Assembly: GCA_937952095.1 (NCBI GenBank)
Contig: CALFYG010000314.1
Coordinates: forward strand, 1 to 5,724
Source: an uncultured Micrococcales bacterium
Lineage (GTDB): Bacteria > Actinomycetota > Actinomycetes > S36-B12 > UBA10799
Length of the DNA: 5,724 nt
Direction of reading: 5' to 3'
The notes below the pieces were generated by a model, which saw only the letters and a program-made list of their open reading frames with translations, was not told the DNA's origin and did no database searches. This document shows, one piece after another, positions 4,366-5,724 of this stretch (positions within the stretch are counted from its first letter, which is position 1; every line of letters begins with the position of its first letter). The position numbers and the translations under genes were made by a program.

Positions 4366-5202
4366 GTGACCACCCCGCAACACCCGCGGGCGCAGATGCC
4401 GTTGCGGGAGCATCTGAGGGAACTGCGCCGGCGCTTGGTCATCAGCATCGCGGCCATCGCAGTCGGTGCGGTCGTCGGCTGGGTCTACTACACGCAGATC
4501 TTCGACATCATCTCCCAGCCGATCCAGGACGTCGTGGATCAGGCGGCGGCCGAGGGCCGCGACGTGCGTCTGGTCGTGTCGGGGGTGACAGACGCCTTCA
4601 TGCTGCAGGTGAAGATCGCCGCACTTGCCGGTGTGGTCCTCGCCTCCCCGGTGTGGATCTACCAGTTGTGGGCGTTCGTGACCCCCGGTCTGCACGCGAA
4701 GGAACGTCGCTGGGTGTACGTCTTCGTCCTCATCAGCGTGCCGCTGTTCCTCGCGGGTGTTGTGCTCGCGTACGTTCTCATGCCCAAGGGCCTGGAGGTC
4801 CTGCTCGGATTCACCCCGGAGAACGTCGGCAACTACCTGCCTGTAGATCGCTATCTGTCGTTCTTCCTGCGGATGGTGATCGTCTTCGGCATCGGCTTCC
4901 TCACGCCGCTGTTCATCGTCGGACTCAACATGCTCGGCATCCTCAGTGGCCAGCGGCTCGCGAAAGCCTGGCGGTACATCATCTTCGGGGTCTTCGTCTT
5001 CGCGGCGGTGGCGACCCCCACCGGGGATCCGATCACGATGTTGCTGCTGGCCACTCCGGTGCTGGTGCTCGTCGGTGCGGCGGTCGTGTTCAGTCTGCTC
5101 AACGATCGTCGGCGCCGGCGCAACGCCACCGAGCCCGACTACGAGCAGTGGGACGACGACGAGGTGTCCCCGATCACCGAACAGGTCGATGGCGAGGCCT
5201 GA
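4366..5202 (+). CDS. tatC: Sec-independent translocase protein TatC
   Basis: Receptor and core of the Tat translocase; it binds twin-arginine signal peptides and recruits TatA. The product is 278 residues with six predicted membrane helices (about 25-46, 77-101, 115-139, 164-188, 203-218, 222-244). Conserved sites (E. coli numbers in brackets): HLRELRRRL with Glu19 (15) and Arg21 (17), Pro52 (48), SPVWIYQLWAFVTPGLHAKERR with Glu113 (103), and TPTGDP with Asp221 (211). The normally conserved membrane glutamate of helix 4 (170, in FExP) is Leu179 here: the segment reads FGIGFLTPLFIV. A basic RRRRR then an acidic tail end the protein on the cytoplasmic side. GTG 4366 is chosen because it follows the tatA stop by two bases; the in-frame ATG 4396 (MPLREHLREL) is a possible shorter start that loses no conserved residue. 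Confidence 0.95.
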   Translation: MTTPQHPRAQMPLREHLRELRRRLVISIAAIAVGAVVGWVYYTQIFDIISQPIQDVVDQAAAEGRDVRLVVSGVTDAFMLQVKIAALAGVVLASPVWIYQLWAFVTPGLHAKERRWVYVFVLISVPLFLAGVVLAYVLMPKGLEVLLGFTPENVGNYLPVDRYLSFFLRMVIVFGIGFLTPLFIVGLNMLGILSGQRLAKAWRYIIFGVFVFAAVATPTGDPITMLLLATPVLVLVGAAVVFSLLNDRRRRRNATEPDYEQWDDDEVSPITEQVDGEA

Positions 5203-5208
5203 GCAGTT

Positions 5209-5225
5209 TGCACCGCGCGGGTGCG
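5209..5225 (+). terminator. Short GC hairpin after tatC (weak terminator candidate)
   Basis: GCACC (5210-5214) pairs with GGTGC (5220-5224) around GCGCG, with one extra U-G pair, starting seven bases after the tatC stop. There is no T-tract, so a terminator role is only possible, not shown. Confidence 0.3.
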
Positions 5226-5247
5226 CCGTGCAGCGGCTCCTGGCGGG

Positions 5248-5253
5248 TACCCT
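5248..5253 (+). promoter_or_regulatory. Candidate -10 (TACCCT) for leaderless lipid kinase transcript
   Basis: TACCCT fits TANNNT and lies six bases before GTG 5260. No Shine-Dalgarno is seen at the usual place and no -35 is recognisable. The spacing matches that before tatA. Confidence 0.5.
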
Positions 5254-5259
5254 CGGCGT

Positions 5260-5724
5260 GTGCTGAAAGCCGCCATCCTCATCAATCCCACGTCCGGCAA
5301 AGGCCGTAGCGCCAAGAACGCTCCCCGCGCAGTGGCGCGCTTGCGCGAGCGGGGAGTGGACGTCACGGCGCTTCAGGCCGACAGTGCGGATGCCAGCCTG
5401 AAGCTTGCGCACGAGGCCGTGGCCGGGGGTGTGGATGCCCTCATCGCCTGTGGTGGCGATGGCACGGTCCACCTCGCACTGCAAGCGGTGTACGGCACGG
5501 ACACGGCGCTGGGGATCATTCCGGTGGGCACGGGTGACGACATCGCGCGGGGGCTCGACCTGCCACGCGACGATCCCGCGGCGGCCGCCGACGTGATCGC
5601 CGCGATCTCGGCGCAGCGCCGGGACGAGGATCCGGCCGCCCGACGACGCCAGCGTCGAGCGCTATTTCGCGTGGCGCAGCCAGTACGGCGCGCAGTTCTC
5701 CGGACGCGGCACCGGCTTCTACGC
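5260..5724 (+). CDS. Diacylglycerol/lipid kinase catalytic domain protein, 3'-truncated
   Basis: N-terminal part of a DagK-type lipid kinase, which phosphorylates diacylglycerol or a related lipid with ATP at the inner membrane face. The start is GTG 5260 (MLKAAILINPTSGKGR); the overlapping GTG at 5258 meets a stop after two codons. Visible motifs: NPTSGKGR (9-16), the ATP-binding GGDGT (65-69) preceded by LIAC, and IPVGTGDDIAR (87-97), where many homologues have GTGND. These are secure to about residue 115 (base 5607). After that the frame gives a low-complexity stretch with 12 Arg in the last 28 codons and many A/T third positions, while the +2 frame from 5642 has clean codon use. The gene is therefore either frameshifted near 5639 or joined to foreign sequence, besides being cut by the window end. 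In Streptomyces and relatives a kinase of this type also follows tatC. Confidence 0.8.
   Translation, partial: MLKAAILINPTSGKGRSAKNAPRAVARLRERGVDVTALQADSADASLKLAHEAVAGGVDALIACGGDGTVHLALQAVYGTDTALGIIPVGTGDDIARGLDLPRDDPAAAADVIAAISAQRRDEDPAARRRQRRALFRVAQPVRRAVLRTRHRLLR
5639..5724 (+). other. Coding-like sequence in a frame different from the lipid kinase
   Basis: From 5642 the frame one base ahead of the kinase frame reads DDASVERYFAWRSQYGAQF and then SGRGTGFY, with G or C at the third position in 25 of 27 codons and normal use of Tyr, Phe and Trp. The kinase frame over the same bases has A or T in 12 of 28 third positions. The peptide does not resemble what follows GTGDD in lipid kinases, and I do not recognise it. 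Confidence 0.55.

Noticed and set aside
4012..5484. Long open frame on the minus strand opposite tatA, tatC and the kinase (490 residues)
   Set aside because: Asp/Arg/His/Glu-rich low-complexity translation typical of antisense in high-GC DNA; the + strand genes are certain.

Overview
The window is from a high-GC actinobacterium. It carries the C-terminal part of the Pup-proteasome operon (prcB, prcA, pafA), codon third positions are almost always G or C, and the order proteasome, FKBP prolyl isomerases, tatA-tatC, lipid kinase is typical of Actinobacteria. The genus cannot be told from this alone. All genes are on the + strand.

Layout: positions 3-545 hold the 3' part of prcB (beta subunit; the catalytic N-terminus lies outside). 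It overlaps prcA (542-1237, alpha subunit) by ATGA. pafA (1248-2618, Pup ligase) follows. Next come two FKBP-type prolyl isomerases, again joined by an ATGA overlap: a secreted lipoprotein (2639-3175) and a cytoplasmic single-domain enzyme (3172-3528). A gene-free stretch (3529-3722), less GC-rich than its flanks, carries several inverted repeats, one of which can bury the ribosome binding site of the next gene. That gene (3723-4040) is a small four-cysteine, zinc-ribbon-like protein of unknown role. tatA (4088-4363) and tatC (4366-5202), the twin-arginine export pore and receptor, follow. The window ends in a truncated diacylglycerol/lipid kinase gene (from 5260) whose reading frame becomes suspect near 5640.

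Functionally the left half is the protein degradation module: PafA attaches Pup to substrate lysines, and the PrcA/PrcB 20S core degrades the pupylated proteins delivered by the Mpa/ARC ATPase (not in the window). The FKBPs add folding catalysts inside and outside the membrane, and TatA/TatC export folded proteins. In mycobacteria and many other actinobacteria the regulator pair pafB-pafC lies between pafA and tatA. Here the pair is absent and the small zinc-ribbon gene with its structured leader sits in that place.

A repeated regulatory pattern is visible. pafA, the lipoprotein FKBP gene, tatA and the lipid kinase gene each have a TANNNT hexamer exactly 6-7 bases before the start codon, the hallmark of leaderless actinobacterial transcripts. 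The overlapping genes (prcA, second FKBP) and the zinc-ribbon gene instead have Shine-Dalgarno sequences. I see no mobile element, CRISPR, tRNA or rRNA. I do not see a clearly new multi-gene system; the most unusual items are the leader of the zinc-ribbon gene, a TatC lacking a normally conserved membrane glutamate, and the frame break at the right end.
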